A stretch of DNA of 64,000 nucleotides from assembly GCF_003854275.1 (NCBI RefSeq), contig NZ_QTQP01000008.1, forward strand, positions 144,289-208,288. Reading direction: 5' to 3'. Position 1 is the first letter of the stretch. The number at the start of each line of letters is the position of its first letter. The stretch is from Burkholderia sp. Bp8963. GTDB lineage: Bacteria; Pseudomonadota; Gammaproteobacteria; Burkholderiales; Burkholderiaceae. Positions 54,891-64,000 of this stretch are shown here, one piece after another. The notes under the pieces were generated by a model. That model had not been told where the DNA came from. It did no database searches and saw nothing but the letters and a program-made list of their open reading frames with translations. The position numbers and the translations under genes were made by a program.

Positions 54891-55610
54891 TCATCCGGCG
54901 GCCAAGAAGCGGTAAAGATTGCGCAACATGCCGGCAGTTGCGCCCCAGATGAAGTAATCGCCACCCGCGTCGCCGCGCGGATAAGGCATCGCAAAAAAAC
55001 GACGCTCGCCGCCGTCCCAGCGGAATACCCGCACCTGGTGGTTTGCCGGATTCATCAGGAACGCGAGCGGCACCTCGAAGATCTCGGCAACCTCGAACGT
55101 ATCCGCCTGCACCGTGAACGGCGGATGCACGAGGCCGACGACGGGCGCGACGCAAAAACCGGTGCCCGTCAGGTAGTCCGGCAATGCGCCGAGGATCTCG
55201 ACCCGCTCGCTGTCGAGCCCGATCTCCTCCTTCGCCTCGCGCAGCGCGGTCGCGGTGGCGTCGCGGTCGAACGGCTCTCGCCGGCCGCCGGGAAAGCTGA
55301 CCTGTCCGGCGTGATCGTTCAGATGGTCGGCACGCTGCGTCAGCAGCACGGTCAGGCCGGCTTCACGGACGACGAGCGGCACGAGCACGGCAGCGCTGCG
55401 CGGATCGACGCCTTCGCTGATCCGGGCTTCGAAGGGTTCGGCGGTCCATTCTAGCGGGAGGGCGAAGCGGTCGCGCATGCCGGACGGTGTCATCCGTGCG
55501 CGATCGATGGACGGCAGCCCGGCACTGGTGCCTTCGATTGGCAGCACTTCGGGATCGACGATGGGGCGGCGGTTCAATGGAGCTCTCTTGATTCGGGTCG
55601 ATATGAGCAT
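54891..55610 (-). CDS. Nudix hydrolase, CoA pyrophosphatase-like
   Basis: The product is a 239-residue Nudix hydrolase (MutT fold). The Nudix box is GRREPFDRDATATALREAKEEIGL and fits GX5EX7REUXEEXGU. HLNDHAGQVSFPGGRR upstream is the extra motif of CoA pyrophosphatases (YeaB/NudL). The start is uncertain: the ATG at 55610 lacks a strong ribosome-binding site, and a GTG or ATG further in is possible. Confidence 0.85.
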   Translation of the reverse strand: MLISTRIKRAPLNRRPIVDPEVLPIEGTSAGLPSIDRARMTPSGMRDRFALPLEWTAEPFEARISEGVDPRSAAVLVPLVVREAGLTVLLTQRADHLNDHAGQVSFPGGRREPFDRDATATALREAKEEIGLDSERVEILGALPDYLTGTGFCVAPVVGLVHPPFTVQADTFEVAEIFEVPLAFLMNPANHQVRVFRWDGGERRFFAMPYPRGDAGGDYFIWGATAGMLRNLYRFLAAG

Positions 55611-55628
55611 ATTGTCGCGCCAGAATGA

Positions 55629-55654
55629 AAAAAGCACCCGGGTGGGTGCTTTTT
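55629..55654 (-). terminator. Terminator of the rpsP-rimM-trmD-rplS operon
   Basis: AAAAAGCACCC and GGGTGCTTTTT are complementary arms (55629-55639, 55644-55654) around a GGGT loop. On the minus strand the stem is followed by a T run just after the rplS stop. Confidence 0.85.
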
Positions 55655-55665
55655 CCTTACAGCTC

Positions 55666-56055
55666 TTACGCTTGGGTAGCTGCGGCGCGATCCTTCGACA
55701 CCAGCTTTTCCTTGATTCGAGCCGACTTGCCCGAACGCTCGCGCAGGTAGTACAGCTTTGCGCGACGCACGTCGCCGCGACGCTTCACGACGATGCTCGC
55801 CAGCAGCGGCGAGTACGTCTGGAACGTACGCTCAACGCCTTCGCCCGACGAGATCTTGCGGACGATGAACGCCGAGTTGAGGCCACGGTTGCGCTTCGCG
55901 ATCACGACGCCTTCGTAAGCCTGAACGCGCTTGCGGTTACCTTCAACCACGTTCACGTTCACGATCACCGTGTCGCCCGGGGCGAATTCGGGGATCGTCT
56001 TGCCTGCGAGCGCGCGCTCGATTTCTTCCTGCTCAAGCTTTGCAATCAGATTCAT
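55666..56055 (-). CDS. rplS: 50S ribosomal protein L19
   Basis: L19 lies at the 30S-50S interface. The 129-residue protein starts [16 protein letters not shown], with the core [30 protein letters not shown] and [20 protein letters not shown]. The Lys/Ala-rich tail (KDRAAATQA) is longer than in E. coli (115 residues). The ATG at 56055 has GGAG upstream. It is the last gene of the rpsP-rimM-trmD-rplS operon. Confidence 0.96.
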   Translation of the reverse strand: MNLIAKLEQEEIERALAGKTIPEFAPGDTVIVNVNVVEGNRKRVQAYEGVVIAKRNRGLNSAFIVRKISSGEGVERTFQTYSPLLASIVVKRRGDVRRAKLYYLRERSGKSARIKEKLVSKDRAAATQA

Positions 56056-56191
56056 CACTGACTCCTAAAACCATCTTGTCGGCGTTTGCGCCCGCCCGTT
56101 CCCAGGCTCGGCCCCGATAGAGGATGGATTCACATCAGGTGCTGCACACGCATGTACGGCACCCCCAAAATTCCCGCCCGCGAGCACCGCC

Positions 56192-56986
56192 TCAGGAGGC
56201 GTCCTTCGCTTCGCGCGCGAGGTTCGCGAGCCACGCCTCGTCGGCACGGCTCAGCAACTTGTCGCGACGCGCCCGGGCGATCAGGTCCGGGCGCTTCAGC
56301 CACGTATTCTTCAATGCTTCCTGGCGCCGCCAGCGCTCGATCTCGGCATGGTGGCCGCCGAGCAGCACGTCCGGTACGCGCATGCCCTCGTATTCTTCCG
56401 GGCGCGTGTAGTGCGGACAATCGAGCAGGCCGCCGACGAAGCTGTCCTGCACGGCCGACTGCGCATCGTTCAGCACGCCGGGCAGCAGGCGCACGACGGC
56501 ATCCATCATTGCCATCGCCGGCAGCTCACCGCCAGACAGCACGAAATCGCCGAGGCTGATCTCCTCGTCGACGCAACGGTCCAGCAGACGCTGGTCGATC
56601 GCCTCGTAGCGCCCGCAAAGTACGACGACACCCTGCTCCTGCGCCATCCGCTCGACGCGTTCGTGCGTCAGCGGCGCGCCCTGCGGCGACATCATCACGA
56701 CACGCGTGCTTGCGATGCCCTGCTCCGCCTGCGCCGCCTTCGCGGCGCCGATCGCAGCCTCGAGCGGCCTGGCCAGCATCACCATGCCCGGACCGCCGCC
56801 GTACGGGCGATCGTCGACCGTGCGGTAGTTGTCCGTCGTGAAGTCACGCGGGTTCCAGGTGCGCAGCCCGAAGCGCCCCTGCTTGACCGCCCGGCTGGTA
56901 ATCCCCCAGTCGGACAGTGCGCGGAACATTTCGGGAAAGAGCGTGACGACATCGAACTGCACCGCGCTCTCCGTGACCTGGTTCAT
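56192..56986 (-). CDS. trmD: tRNA (guanine-N1)-methyltransferase TrmD
   Basis: TrmD methylates G37 in tRNAs to prevent frameshifting. The 264-residue protein starts with [20 protein letters not shown] and has the SAM-binding trefoil knot segments [15 protein letters not shown] and [22 protein letters not shown]. The start at 56986 directly abuts rimM. Confidence 0.96.
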   Translation of the reverse strand: MNQVTESAVQFDVVTLFPEMFRALSDWGITSRAVKQGRFGLRTWNPRDFTTDNYRTVDDRPYGGGPGMVMLARPLEAAIGAAKAAQAEQGIASTRVVMMSPQGAPLTHERVERMAQEQGVVVLCGRYEAIDQRLLDRCVDEEISLGDFVLSGGELPAMAMMDAVVRLLPGVLNDAQSAVQDSFVGGLLDCPHYTRPEEYEGMRVPDVLLGGHHAEIERWRRQEALKNTWLKRPDLIARARRDKLLSRADEAWLANLAREAKDAS

Positions 56987-57664
56987 TTAGTAATCGGCTT
57001 CCCAGTCGACGACAATGCGACGCGCCGCCTGATCCACCGTTTTGACGTACACGCCGACGAACGGGATCAGCCGCTCGTCAGTCACCGACTGGCCGTCTTT
57101 CCCGGTCGCCGGATATTCGATACGCATGATCGAATGCACGCCGTTGTCGATCATCCCGACCACCTTCCCGAGCGCCACCGATTGCTCGTTGACGACATCG
57201 AGGCCGATCAGGTCGACCCAATAAAACTCGTCCGACGCCAGCGCCGGAAAATCGTCGCGGCGCACGAACACGCGAAAGCCGCGCAACGCGAGCGCGGCAT
57301 CGCGATCGCCGCAACCAGCAAGCTGCGCGACGACCGTGTCGCTATGCGTCTTCGCATGCGTGATGCGAGCCGCATGACGCTCACCGCCCCGCTCCAGCCA
57401 CCACTGACGCGCGCTGAGCAGCGCATCGCCACCGCGGCCGGCATCGGCATGCGCCGCCACCTTGATCCAGCCTTTGAGGCCATAGGCATCGACCACCGCC
57501 CCGACCTCGACAGCGTCATCGGGCAAGGACTGCACCATTTCGAGGCCGCCTTGCTCGGCAGCCGCACCGGCGTTCGCGGCAGAACCGCGCTCGACCGGCT
57601 TGCGGACGAATGCGCCGAACGACGCACGCCCGCGCCTTGCGTTACCGGAATCGTGACCCGACAT
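56987..57664 (-). CDS. rimM: Ribosome maturation factor RimM
   Basis: RimM binds S19 and helps 30S assembly. The core starts at residue 52 ([21 protein letters not shown]), and the C-terminal PRC domain has [16 protein letters not shown] and [13 protein letters not shown]. The first 45 or so residues are a Gly/Ala/Arg-rich extension not in E. coli. The ATG at 57664 has GAGG upstream. The length is 225 residues. Confidence 0.95.
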   Translation of the reverse strand: MSGHDSGNARRGRASFGAFVRKPVERGSAANAGAAAEQGGLEMVQSLPDDAVEVGAVVDAYGLKGWIKVAAHADAGRGGDALLSARQWWLERGGERHAARITHAKTHSDTVVAQLAGCGDRDAALALRGFRVFVRRDDFPALASDEFYWVDLIGLDVVNEQSVALGKVVGMIDNGVHSIMRIEYPATGKDGQSVTDERLIPFVGVYVKTVDQAARRIVVDWEADY

Positions 57665-57706
57665 CAATGCACCTCACAGCCGGCACGACCGGCACACCGT
57701 GCCATG

Positions 57707-57961
57707 TCAGGCAGCCGGTTGCGCCTTTTGCGCTTCCTTCACGAGACGCTGGACGGTCGGCGACAGTTGCGCGCCAACGCCTTGCCAGTACGTCAGGCGA
57801 TCCTGAGCGATACGCAGCGATTCGCCCTTCGTAGCGACCGGGTTGTAGAAGCCGACGCGCTCGATGAAGCGGCCGTCACGACGGTTGCGCGAATCGGTAG
57901 CGACGATGTTGTAGAACGGGCGCTTCTTCGAGCCGCCGCGAGCCAGACGGATGATAACCAT
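57707..57961 (-). CDS. rpsP: 30S ribosomal protein S16
   Basis: The 84-residue S16 starts [20 protein letters not shown] and has the core [27 protein letters not shown] lies seven bases before the ATG. It is the first gene of the rpsP-rimM-trmD-rplS operon, with a promoter at 58008-58036. Confidence 0.96.
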
Positions 57962-58007
57962 ATGAAATCCTTCGGGAAAACCGGGTTCGAAACTACTGAA
58001 ACGTGCG

Positions 58008-58036
58008 ATTATAGCTGGAAACCAGAGGCACAACAA
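58008..58036 (-). promoter_or_regulatory. Sigma-70 promoter of the rpsP operon
   Basis: On the minus strand TTGTTG (58036-58031) and TATAAT (58013-58008) are separated by 17 bp. Transcription would begin near 58001, about 40 bases before rpsP. Confidence 0.65.
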
Positions 58037-58115
58037 ACACTTACGCGCAAAAAATCCGCAAACGCCCCGTTCGCCGGACATACAATCGTGCTGTCCAGGA
58101 CTGTCCGCCGCCGCC

Positions 58116-59255
58116 ATGCCGCCTGTTCGCGCCGTGGCGCGCCGCGTGCGGCGCCGCGCTGCGGGGCTGCTTGCCGGCGCCGCCTGTCTCGCCTGTGCAA
58201 CGACGTTCGCCGCCGGCCAGCTACCGGTTGACGAGCTCGTCGTGCCGCCCGGCTTCCAGGTATCGCTACTCACCGACGCGGTGCCGACCGCACGCGAAAT
58301 GACGTGGTCGCCGCGCGGCATCCTGTACGTCGGCAGCCGCGAAGGCCGCGTGCACGCACTCGTGATGCGCGACGGCCGGATCAGCGCACACCATGTGATC
58401 GCATCCGGGCTCGACATGCCGGTCGGCGTCGCCTGGCGGGATGGCGCATTGTTCGTGTCGGCCGTGTCGCGTATTGTGCGCCTCGACCGCATCGACGACC
58501 AGCTCGTCGCGCCGCCGAAGCCCGTCGTCGTCACCGATGCGCTGCCGACCGAGCACCATCACGGCTGGAAGTTCATCGCGTTCGGCCCCGACGGCAAGCT
58601 GTACGTGCCGACCGGCGCGCCGTGCAACGTCTGTCTCGCCGACCGCAACCGCTACGCGCTCATCGCGCGGATGAACGCGGACGGCAGCCATCGGGAAGTG
58701 GTCGCGCGCGGCGTGCGCAACACGGTCGGATTCGCGTGGCACCCCGACACGGGCGAGCTGTGGTTCACCGACAACGGCCGCGACTGGATGGGCGACGACG
58801 TGCCGGACGACAAGCTTAACCGCGCGCCGCGCGCAGGGCTCGATTTCGGCTTCCCCTATTGCCATGGCGGCGACACGCCCGACCCCGAATACGGCGGCCC
58901 GGATGTGTGCCGCCGCTATACGGGCCCCGTGCTGAAGCTCGGCGCACACGTCGCGTCGCTCGGCATGCGCTTCTATACGGGTACGATGTTTCCGGCCGCG
59001 TATCGCAACAATATCTTCATCGCCGAACATGGTTCGTGGAACCGCAGCACCAAGGTCGGTTATCGCGTGATGCGTGTCGTCGCGTCCGCCGACGGCAGCC
59101 ACGCGCGGCAAATGCCGTTCGTGACCGGCTGGCTGCGACCCGACGGCACCGTGTGGGGCCGCCCGGCCGACGTGCTGCAGCTGCCTGATGGTTCGCTGCT
59201 CGTCAGCGACGACTATGCGGGCGCGATCTACCGCATCACCTATGCGGCACCTTGA
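58116..59255 (+). CDS. PQQ-dependent sugar (sorbosone/glucose) dehydrogenase family protein
   Basis: The product is a 379-residue exported beta-propeller protein. The signal peptide is Arg-rich then hydrophobic ([20 protein letters not shown]). The propeller has the L-sorbosone dehydrogenase type motifs [48 protein letters not shown] and [19 protein letters not shown]. Calcium and PQQ contacts are likely but cannot be fully traced. Cys pairs (CNVC, C-HGG..C) may form disulphides. It acts in the periplasm. Confidence 0.88.
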
Positions 59256-59379
59256 CGCAGACCGGGGATGACCGCCCCTACCCCGACATCGTAGAATGCG
59301 TGCCGGGCTGCGCGCCCGCACCGCGTCTGCGGCCATCCATTCCAGCGATCCATTCGAACGACATTACGCCCGCCCATCC

Positions 59380-59850
59380 ATGTCCAGCAGCAGCACCGCC
59401 CCGATCCGCCGCTTCCGCTCCAAGACGCTGACTGCCGCACTCGCCTTCCTGTTCGGCTCGATAGGCGCGCATCGCTTCTACCTGTATGGCTTCCGCGATG
59501 TATATGGCTGGGCGCACCTGCTCGCGACGATCGTCGGCATCCCCGGCTTCCTGCTGCTCGCCGCCACCCAGCGCACCGCCGGTCTCGGCTGGTGGCTGGC
59601 CGTGCCCGGTGCAATCTCGCTGCTGGCCGCGTTCCTCGCGGCGATCGTCTACGGCCTGCGCCCGGATGAAAAATGGGATGCGCAATTCAACGCCGACACG
59701 GGCAAGCACAGCCGCTCCGGCTGGACGGTGATCTTCGTCGTGATCTTCTCGCTGCTGATCGGCGCCTTCTTGCTGATGACCGCGCTCGCCATCTCGTTCC
59801 AGACGTATTTCGAATCGCAGGTCGAAGCGGCCAAGCAGATCTCGCAATAA
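59380..59850 (+). CDS. TM2 domain protein
   Basis: The product is a 156-residue membrane protein. SKTLTAALAFLFGSIGAHRFYLYGF is the TM2 motif (G-x-H-x-FYLG-like). Three to four helices are seen, with a cytosolic loop around 85-105 (RPDEKWDAQFNADTGKHS). TM2 proteins have no settled function in bacteria. The start at 59380 avoids a longer low-quality N-terminus. Confidence 0.82.
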   Translation: MSSSSTAPIRRFRSKTLTAALAFLFGSIGAHRFYLYGFRDVYGWAHLLATIVGIPGFLLLAATQRTAGLGWWLAVPGAISLLAAFLAAIVYGLRPDEKWDAQFNADTGKHSRSGWTVIFVVIFSLLIGAFLLMTALAISFQTYFESQVEAAKQISQ

Positions 59851-59993
59851 CCGGGGCAGCAGCAAGCGCGCTGCACCCAATGCCGCCAAAACCGGCAACG
59901 CCGGCGATGCACGGCCGAACGCACGCAGAAGCCGGGGCTTCCTGCGGTCGAGCACCCCGCTGCGTCGCCCACGACCCGGCACCGCAGCGGAAA

Positions 59994-61205
59994 CTAGAAA
60001 AGACTTAACTGCGCGTCGTCGCGCGAAATCGCGCTGACCGCCCGTGCGTTCGACCGCGGGATGGCCACCTTTCCTGACTCCAGCCCTCGAACGGCCGCCC
60101 CGCGAACGGCTTGTCGCAACTCGCCGCCACCCCGAAACTGCGACAGGTCGAGAATGCCGTTCGCGCGCTCGTTCATCCCGAGCCGCTTGACCGCCTGACG
60201 AAAACGCTGCTTCAACAGATCCGCCCAGATCCCCTCGCCCTTCATCCGCTTGCTGAAATCCGAGTCGTAGTCCTTGCCGCCGCGCATGTCGCGTACGCGG
60301 TTCATCACACGCTCCGCCCGATCCGGGAAATGTGCGGTCAGCCAGTTACGGAACAGCGGCGCGACTTCCCACGGCAGCCTCAGGATGATGTAGCTCGCGT
60401 GCGTCGCCCCCGCCTCCGCACACGCTTCCAGCACCCGCTCCATATCGGGCTCGGTGACGAACGGGATCACCGGCGCGATGCTCACGCCGACCGGCACCCC
60501 GGCCTCGCGCAATGCGCGGATCGTGCGCAGCCGGCGGGCCGGCGTCGCTGCGCGCGGCTCGAGCGTGCGCGCGAGATCGGCGTCGAGCGTCGTGATCGTG
60601 ACCGCCGCCATCACCTGTCCGCGCTCGGCCATCGGCGCGAGCAGGTCGAGGTCGCGCTCGATCAGCGAAGACTTCGTGATCGCGGCAAACGGCAGCCCGC
60701 GATCATGCATGACCTGGATCACGCTGCGCGTGATGCGCAGATCCCGTTCGACCGGCTGGTACGCATCGGTGTTGACGCCGAGCGCGATCGGCTCGGGCAC
60801 GTAGTTTTTCCGGGAGATCTCGCGCTCGAGCAGTTCGGCCGCGTTGACCTTCGCATAGATGCGGCTCTCGAAGTCGAGCCCCGGCGACAGGCCGAGATAG
60901 CTGTGCGTCGGCCTCGCGAAGCAATAGATGCAGCCATGCTCGCAGCCGCGATAGGGATTGAGCGACACGCTGAACGGAATGTCGGGGGACTGGTTGCGTG
61001 TCAGGATGCTCTTCGCGTGTTCCTCGAACACCTGCGTGCGCAGCGGCCCCGGCAGGTCGGCGTCGCCCGACTCGTGCGTCCAGCCGTCATCGACCGACTC
61101 ACGCAGCGCCGTTTCGTACCGCCCCTGCAGATTGTCGACCGCCCCGCGCCCCTTGCGGGGCATTGGCGGCGCAACCGGAAATTCGTTGTCGGATCGATCG
61201 CCCAT
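59994..61205 (-). CDS. PA0069-family radical SAM protein (SplB-like)
   Basis: The product is a 403-residue radical SAM protein. The cluster motif is NPYRGCEHGCIYCFARPTH (CxxxCxxC), followed by GVNTDAYQPVERDLRITR and ITKSSLIERDLDLLAPMA, typical of the PA0069/SplB-related group. Substrate unknown. The ATG at 61205 is preferred over GTG at 61211 because it has a better-spaced GGGG. The C-terminus is Arg-rich. Confidence 0.88.
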   Translation of the reverse strand: MGDRSDNEFPVAPPMPRKGRGAVDNLQGRYETALRESVDDGWTHESGDADLPGPLRTQVFEEHAKSILTRNQSPDIPFSVSLNPYRGCEHGCIYCFARPTHSYLGLSPGLDFESRIYAKVNAAELLEREISRKNYVPEPIALGVNTDAYQPVERDLRITRSVIQVMHDRGLPFAAITKSSLIERDLDLLAPMAERGQVMAAVTITTLDADLARTLEPRAATPARRLRTIRALREAGVPVGVSIAPVIPFVTEPDMERVLEACAEAGATHASYIILRLPWEVAPLFRNWLTAHFPDRAERVMNRVRDMRGGKDYDSDFSKRMKGEGIWADLLKQRFRQAVKRLGMNERANGILDLSQFRGGGELRQAVRGAAVRGLESGKVAIPRSNARAVSAISRDDAQLSLF

Positions 61206-61285
61206 CTCCACACCCCGTCACTCGCGCCCAATACTGGATATTTATACAGTATTGGGCGCGGCGTGCCAAGGGTGAATTCAGGCGC

Positions 61286-61774
61286 CTATTCGTCGACCGA
61301 AATCGTCAGCGTCTCCTTGATTTCCTCCATCACGACATAGCTCTTCGACTGCACCGCGCCCGGCAACTGCAGCAGGATGTCGCCGAGCAGCTTGCGGTAA
61401 TCGGCCATCTCGCCGATCCGCGCCTTGATCAGGTAATCAAAGTCGCCTGACACGAGATGACACTCGAGCACCTCGTCGATCTTCATCACTTCGCGGCGAA
61501 ACTGCTCGAACATGTTGCCGCCCTTGTGGCCGAGCGTGATCTCGACGAACACGAGCAGCGCCGCACCGAGCTGGGCCGGGTCGACCCGCGCGTGATAGCC
61601 GGTGATCACCCCGTCGCGCTCCATGCGCCGCACGCGCTCGATGCAGGGCGTCACGGTCAGGCCGACCTGTTCCGCGAGGTCCTTCATCGCCATCCGGCCG
61701 TCGTCCTGGAGCAGTTTGAGGATGCGCCGGTCGAGCTTGTCGAGCGTGCGTACCGGCTGGCGCTGAGTTCTCAT
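61286..61774 (-). CDS. Lrp/AsnC family transcriptional regulator
   Basis: The product is a 162-residue feast/famine regulator. The HTH is MAMKDLAEQVGLTVTPCIERVRRMERDGVI, and the C-terminal RAM domain includes MKIDEVLECHLVSGDFDYLIKARI. It is divergent from dadA over 145 bp of A/T-rich sequence. In Pseudomonas and E. coli Lrp-type proteins control dad genes, so it probably regulates dadA here. Confidence 0.93.
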   Translation of the reverse strand: MRTQRQPVRTLDKLDRRILKLLQDDGRMAMKDLAEQVGLTVTPCIERVRRMERDGVITGYHARVDPAQLGAALLVFVEITLGHKGGNMFEQFRREVMKIDEVLECHLVSGDFDYLIKARIGEMADYRKLLGDILLQLPGAVQSKSYVVMEEIKETLTISVDE

Positions 61775-61919
61775 GGTTTTTTTGCTGAAAAACAGAAAAA
61801 TACGATAACAAAACCTATACCTTCGACAATACCATAGCGCAAAAAACTAGATCAGATCGAGGTTACACGGAGCCGCGGTTGCGCCCGGCCTCGACCTGGT
61901 CCTTCCATCTGGAGCAGCT
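61775..61919. promoter_or_regulatory. Divergent lrp/dadA regulatory region
   Basis: This 145-bp stretch is rich in A and T compared with its neighbours, as expected for Lrp binding. On the minus strand TTGTCG and TATCGT lie 16 bp apart as a weak promoter for the regulator. No clear promoter for dadA was identified. Confidence 0.45.
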
Positions 61920-63206
61920 ATGCGAGTCGTCGTTTTGGGCAGCGGTGTAGTGGGCGTGACAAGCGCGTATTACCTCGCGCGTGCCGGGCATGAAGTCACG
62001 GTGATCGACCGGGAGGCCGGCCCGGCGCTCGAGACGAGCTTTGCGAACGCGGGCCAGATCTCGCCGGGCTATGCGGCGCCGTGGGCCGCGCCCGGCGTGC
62101 CGCTGAAGGCCGTCAAGTGGATGTTCGAGAAGCACGCGCCGCTCGCGATCCGCCTCGACGGCACCCGCTTCCAGCTCCAGTGGATGTGGCAGATGCTGCG
62201 CAACTGCACGGCCGAACGCTATGCGATCAACAAGGGCCGCATGGTCCGGCTCGCCGAGTACAGCCGGGACTGCATCCAGACGCTGCGCGCCGACACCGGC
62301 ATCCAGTACGAAGGCCGCACGGGCGGCACGCTGCAGCTGTTCCGCACGCAGCAGCAGCTCGACGGTGCCGCGAAGGACATCGCCGTGCTGCGCGAAGCGA
62401 ACGTACCGTTCGAACTGCTGTCGCCGGCCGAGCTGAGGAACGCCGAACCGGCCCTTGCCGCGGTGTCGCACAAGCTGACGGGCGGCCTGCGCCTGCCGGG
62501 CGACGAAACCGGCGATTGCCAGCTGTTCACGACGCGCCTCGCTGCGCTCGCCGAAGGGCTCGGCGTCAAGTTCCGCTACAACACGCCGATCGACGCGCTC
62601 GCGATCGCCGGCGGCAAGATCGCCGGCGTGCAGTGCGGCAGCGAGACTGTGCGCGCGGATGCCTACGTGGTCGCGCTCGGCTCGTATTCGACCCGCTTCA
62701 TCGCGAACCTGATGAAGATCCCGGTCTACCCGCTCAAGGGCTACTCGATCACTGCGCCGATCGTCGACGCAGCGGCCGCACCGGTGTCGACGGTGCTCGA
62801 CGAGACCTACAAGATCGCGATCACGCGTTTCGACCAGCGCATCCGCGTCGGCGGGATGGCCGAGATCGTCGGCTTCGACAAGAACCTGCGCGCTGCGCGC
62901 CGCGAAACGCTCGAGATGTGCGTGAACGACCTGTTCCCGGGCGGCGGCGACACGTCGAAGGCGACGTTCTGGACGGGCCTGCGCCCGATGACGCCGGACG
63001 GCACGCCGATCGTCGGCCGCACGCCGCTGTCGAACCTGTTCCTGAACACCGGCCACGGCACGCTCGGCTGGACGATGTCGTGCGGTTCGGGCCAGCTGCT
63101 CGCGGACCTGATCTCGGGCAAGAAGCCCGCGATCCAGGCCGACGACCTGTCGGTGCACCGCTACCTGAAGGACGTGGCCGGCCAGCCGCGCCCCGCATAC
63201 GCGTAA
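61920..63206 (+). CDS. dadA: D-amino acid dehydrogenase small subunit DadA
   Basis: DadA is a membrane-associated FAD enzyme that oxidises D-alanine and other D-amino acids to keto acids. The 428-residue protein has [23 protein letters not shown] (FAD site), [27 protein letters not shown], and [16 protein letters not shown] with [12 protein letters not shown] at the end. The alanine racemase gene that often follows is not present downstream. An acyl-CoA dehydrogenase gene faces it instead. Confidence 0.95.
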   Translation: MRVVVLGSGVVGVTSAYYLARAGHEVTVIDREAGPALETSFANAGQISPGYAAPWAAPGVPLKAVKWMFEKHAPLAIRLDGTRFQLQWMWQMLRNCTAERYAINKGRMVRLAEYSRDCIQTLRADTGIQYEGRTGGTLQLFRTQQQLDGAAKDIAVLREANVPFELLSPAELRNAEPALAAVSHKLTGGLRLPGDETGDCQLFTTRLAALAEGLGVKFRYNTPIDALAIAGGKIAGVQCGSETVRADAYVVALGSYSTRFIANLMKIPVYPLKGYSITAPIVDAAAAPVSTVLDETYKIAITRFDQRIRVGGMAEIVGFDKNLRAARRETLEMCVNDLFPGGGDTSKATFWTGLRPMTPDGTPIVGRTPLSNLFLNTGHGTLGWTMSCGSGQLLADLISGKKPAIQADDLSVHRYLKDVAGQPRPAYA

Positions 63207-63248
63207 GCCGCATCGGCACGCCGCAACGCGGGCCGGTCGCCATCGAAC

Positions 63249-63272
63249 AAAAAGGCGCAGGGGCGCCTTTTT
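63249..63272. terminator. Bidirectional terminator after dadA
   Basis: AAAAAGGCGC (63249-63258) and GCGCCTTTTT (63263-63272) pair perfectly around AGGG. It separates dadA from the convergent acyl-CoA dehydrogenase gene. Confidence 0.85.
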
Positions 63273-63296
63273 GCATCACATCGCCAGTCCGCGAGA

Positions 63297-64000
63297 TCAG
63301 AACTGGTCTTCGGTCAACGCGAGCACGCCCGCGCCGCCCTTCGCGCTGACGATCGACGCTTCGAGCCCGCTCGCCTGCACGAGGATGTGTTCCGCGTAGA
63401 ACTGCGCGATCGCGATCTTCGCGTCATAGAACGCCGGATCGCTCGCGCGGTTCGCGTGCGCCGCCACCAGCGCGCGCGCCATCTGCCACCCGCACAGCAC
63501 CACGCCCGCCAGCTTCAGGTACGGCACGCTGCCCGCGAACACCGCGTTCGGGTCCTGCTTCGTGTTCGCGACCACGTAATCGACCACCGCCGACAGTGCA
63601 CGTGCGCCCTGCTCGAGCTGCGCCTTCATCGACGCCGCCGCTGCGCCGTCGAGCTGGCCCAGCGCGTCGACCGTCTGCCCGATCTCGCCGATCAGCGCCT
63701 TCGCGACCGCACCGCCGTCGCGCACCGTCTTGCGGCCGACCAGGTCGTTCGCCTGGATCGCCGTCGTCCCTTCGTAGATCGCCAGGATCCGCGCGTCGCG
63801 GTAGTACTGCGCGGCGCCCGTCTCCTCGATGAAGCCCATCCCGCCGTGCACCTGCACGCCGAGGCTCGCGACATCGTTCACCATCTCGGTGCTCCAGCCC
63901 TTCACGACCGGCACCAGATACTCGTAGATTGCCTGATGATGCGCACGCGTCGCCTCGTCCGAATGGCGGTGGGCAATGTCGCTGTGCGCGGCCGCGACAT
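63297..64000 (-). CDS. Acyl-CoA dehydrogenase, C-terminal part (runs off the right edge)
   Basis: The frame stays open to the end of the window, so only the last 230 or so residues are present. The start codon shown by the open frame near 63914 is internal. GVQVHGGMGFIEETGAAQYYRDARILAIYEGTTAIQANDL is the C-terminal acyl-CoA dehydrogenase helical domain with the FAD-binding segment. The extra tail (SAVVDYVVANTKQ to the end) fits the longer DmdC/FadE-type acyl-CoA dehydrogenases, which oxidise acyl-CoA in beta-oxidation or related paths. Confidence 0.92.
   Translation of the reverse strand, partial: VAAAHSDIAHRHSDEATRAHHQAIYEYLVPVVKGWSTEMVNDVASLGVQVHGGMGFIEETGAAQYYRDARILAIYEGTTAIQANDLVGRKTVRDGGAVAKALIGEIGQTVDALGQLDGAAAASMKAQLEQGARALSAVVDYVVANTKQDPNAVFAGSVPYLKLAGVVLCGWQMARALVAAHANRASDPAFYDAKIAIAQFYAEHILVQASGLEASIVSAKGGAGVLALTEDQF

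Overview
The window looks like a piece of chromosome 1 of a Burkholderia, most likely of the Burkholderia cepacia complex. The reasons are the very high GC content, the dense operons, and the betaproteobacterial gene orders: fabD-fabH-plsX-rpmF-yceD, rluC/rne divergent, rpsP-rimM-trmD-rplS. No insertion sequence, prophage, CRISPR array or rRNA was seen. Both ends are cut inside genes: fabD at the left and an acyl-CoA dehydrogenase at the right.

Layout. 1-3.9 kb: fatty-acid and phospholipid initiation with ribosomal protein L32, all on the minus strand behind a clear sigma-70 promoter. 4-8.5 kb: maf and an RsmI-like methylase, then a minus-strand group sppA-like, Rieske, HAD phosphatase and rluC. 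8.5-12.4 kb: a long leader and RNase E. 12.5-16.5 kb: molybdenum cofactor genes moaA, mobA and moeA, plus a small membrane protein and a GNAT acetyltransferase. 16.6-22.6 kb: rmuC, a 2-hydroxyacid dehydrogenase, an NhaD-type antiporter, a lone lutC and pncB. 22.8-24.1 kb: fdxA, two identical tRNA-Asn genes and creA. 24.1-36.3 kb: AraC regulator, azlCD, several unknown proteins, MATE transporter, fumC, a thioesterase, a 46-residue lipoprotein-like gene missing from long-ORF lists, an ArsR regulator and a large FecR/DUF6600 protein.

36.4-47.5 kb is the most interesting part. thyA and folA, often neighbours in bacteria, are separated here by about 9.7 kb holding a Fap-like functional amyloid cluster. 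It has seven exported-protein genes: a small secreted protein, a second secreted protein, a FapB-like repeat protein, a large serine-rich FapC-like repeat protein, a FapD-like C39 peptidase, a FapE-like protein and a FapF-like coiled-coil plus beta-barrel secretion pore. Two paralogous VpsR-type sigma-54 activators flank them. A good sigma-54 -24/-12 promoter lies just before the first gene, and a perfect 16-bp palindrome sits about 100 bp upstream of the expected transcription start, where an enhancer-binding protein would bind. A perfect 15-bp-arm inverted repeat lies inside the FapB-like gene.

47-64 kb is mostly housekeeping: folA, pmbA, darP, mog, orn, an M48 protease, rsgA, a DUF2007 protein, a CobD/CbiB-like protein, a Nudix CoA pyrophosphatase, rplS-trmD-rimM-rpsP, a PQQ-type sugar dehydrogenase, a TM2 protein, a PA0069-type radical SAM protein, an Lrp regulator divergent from dadA, and the acyl-CoA dehydrogenase fragment.

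Gene calls rest on reading the translated sequence and recognising families. No database search was run.
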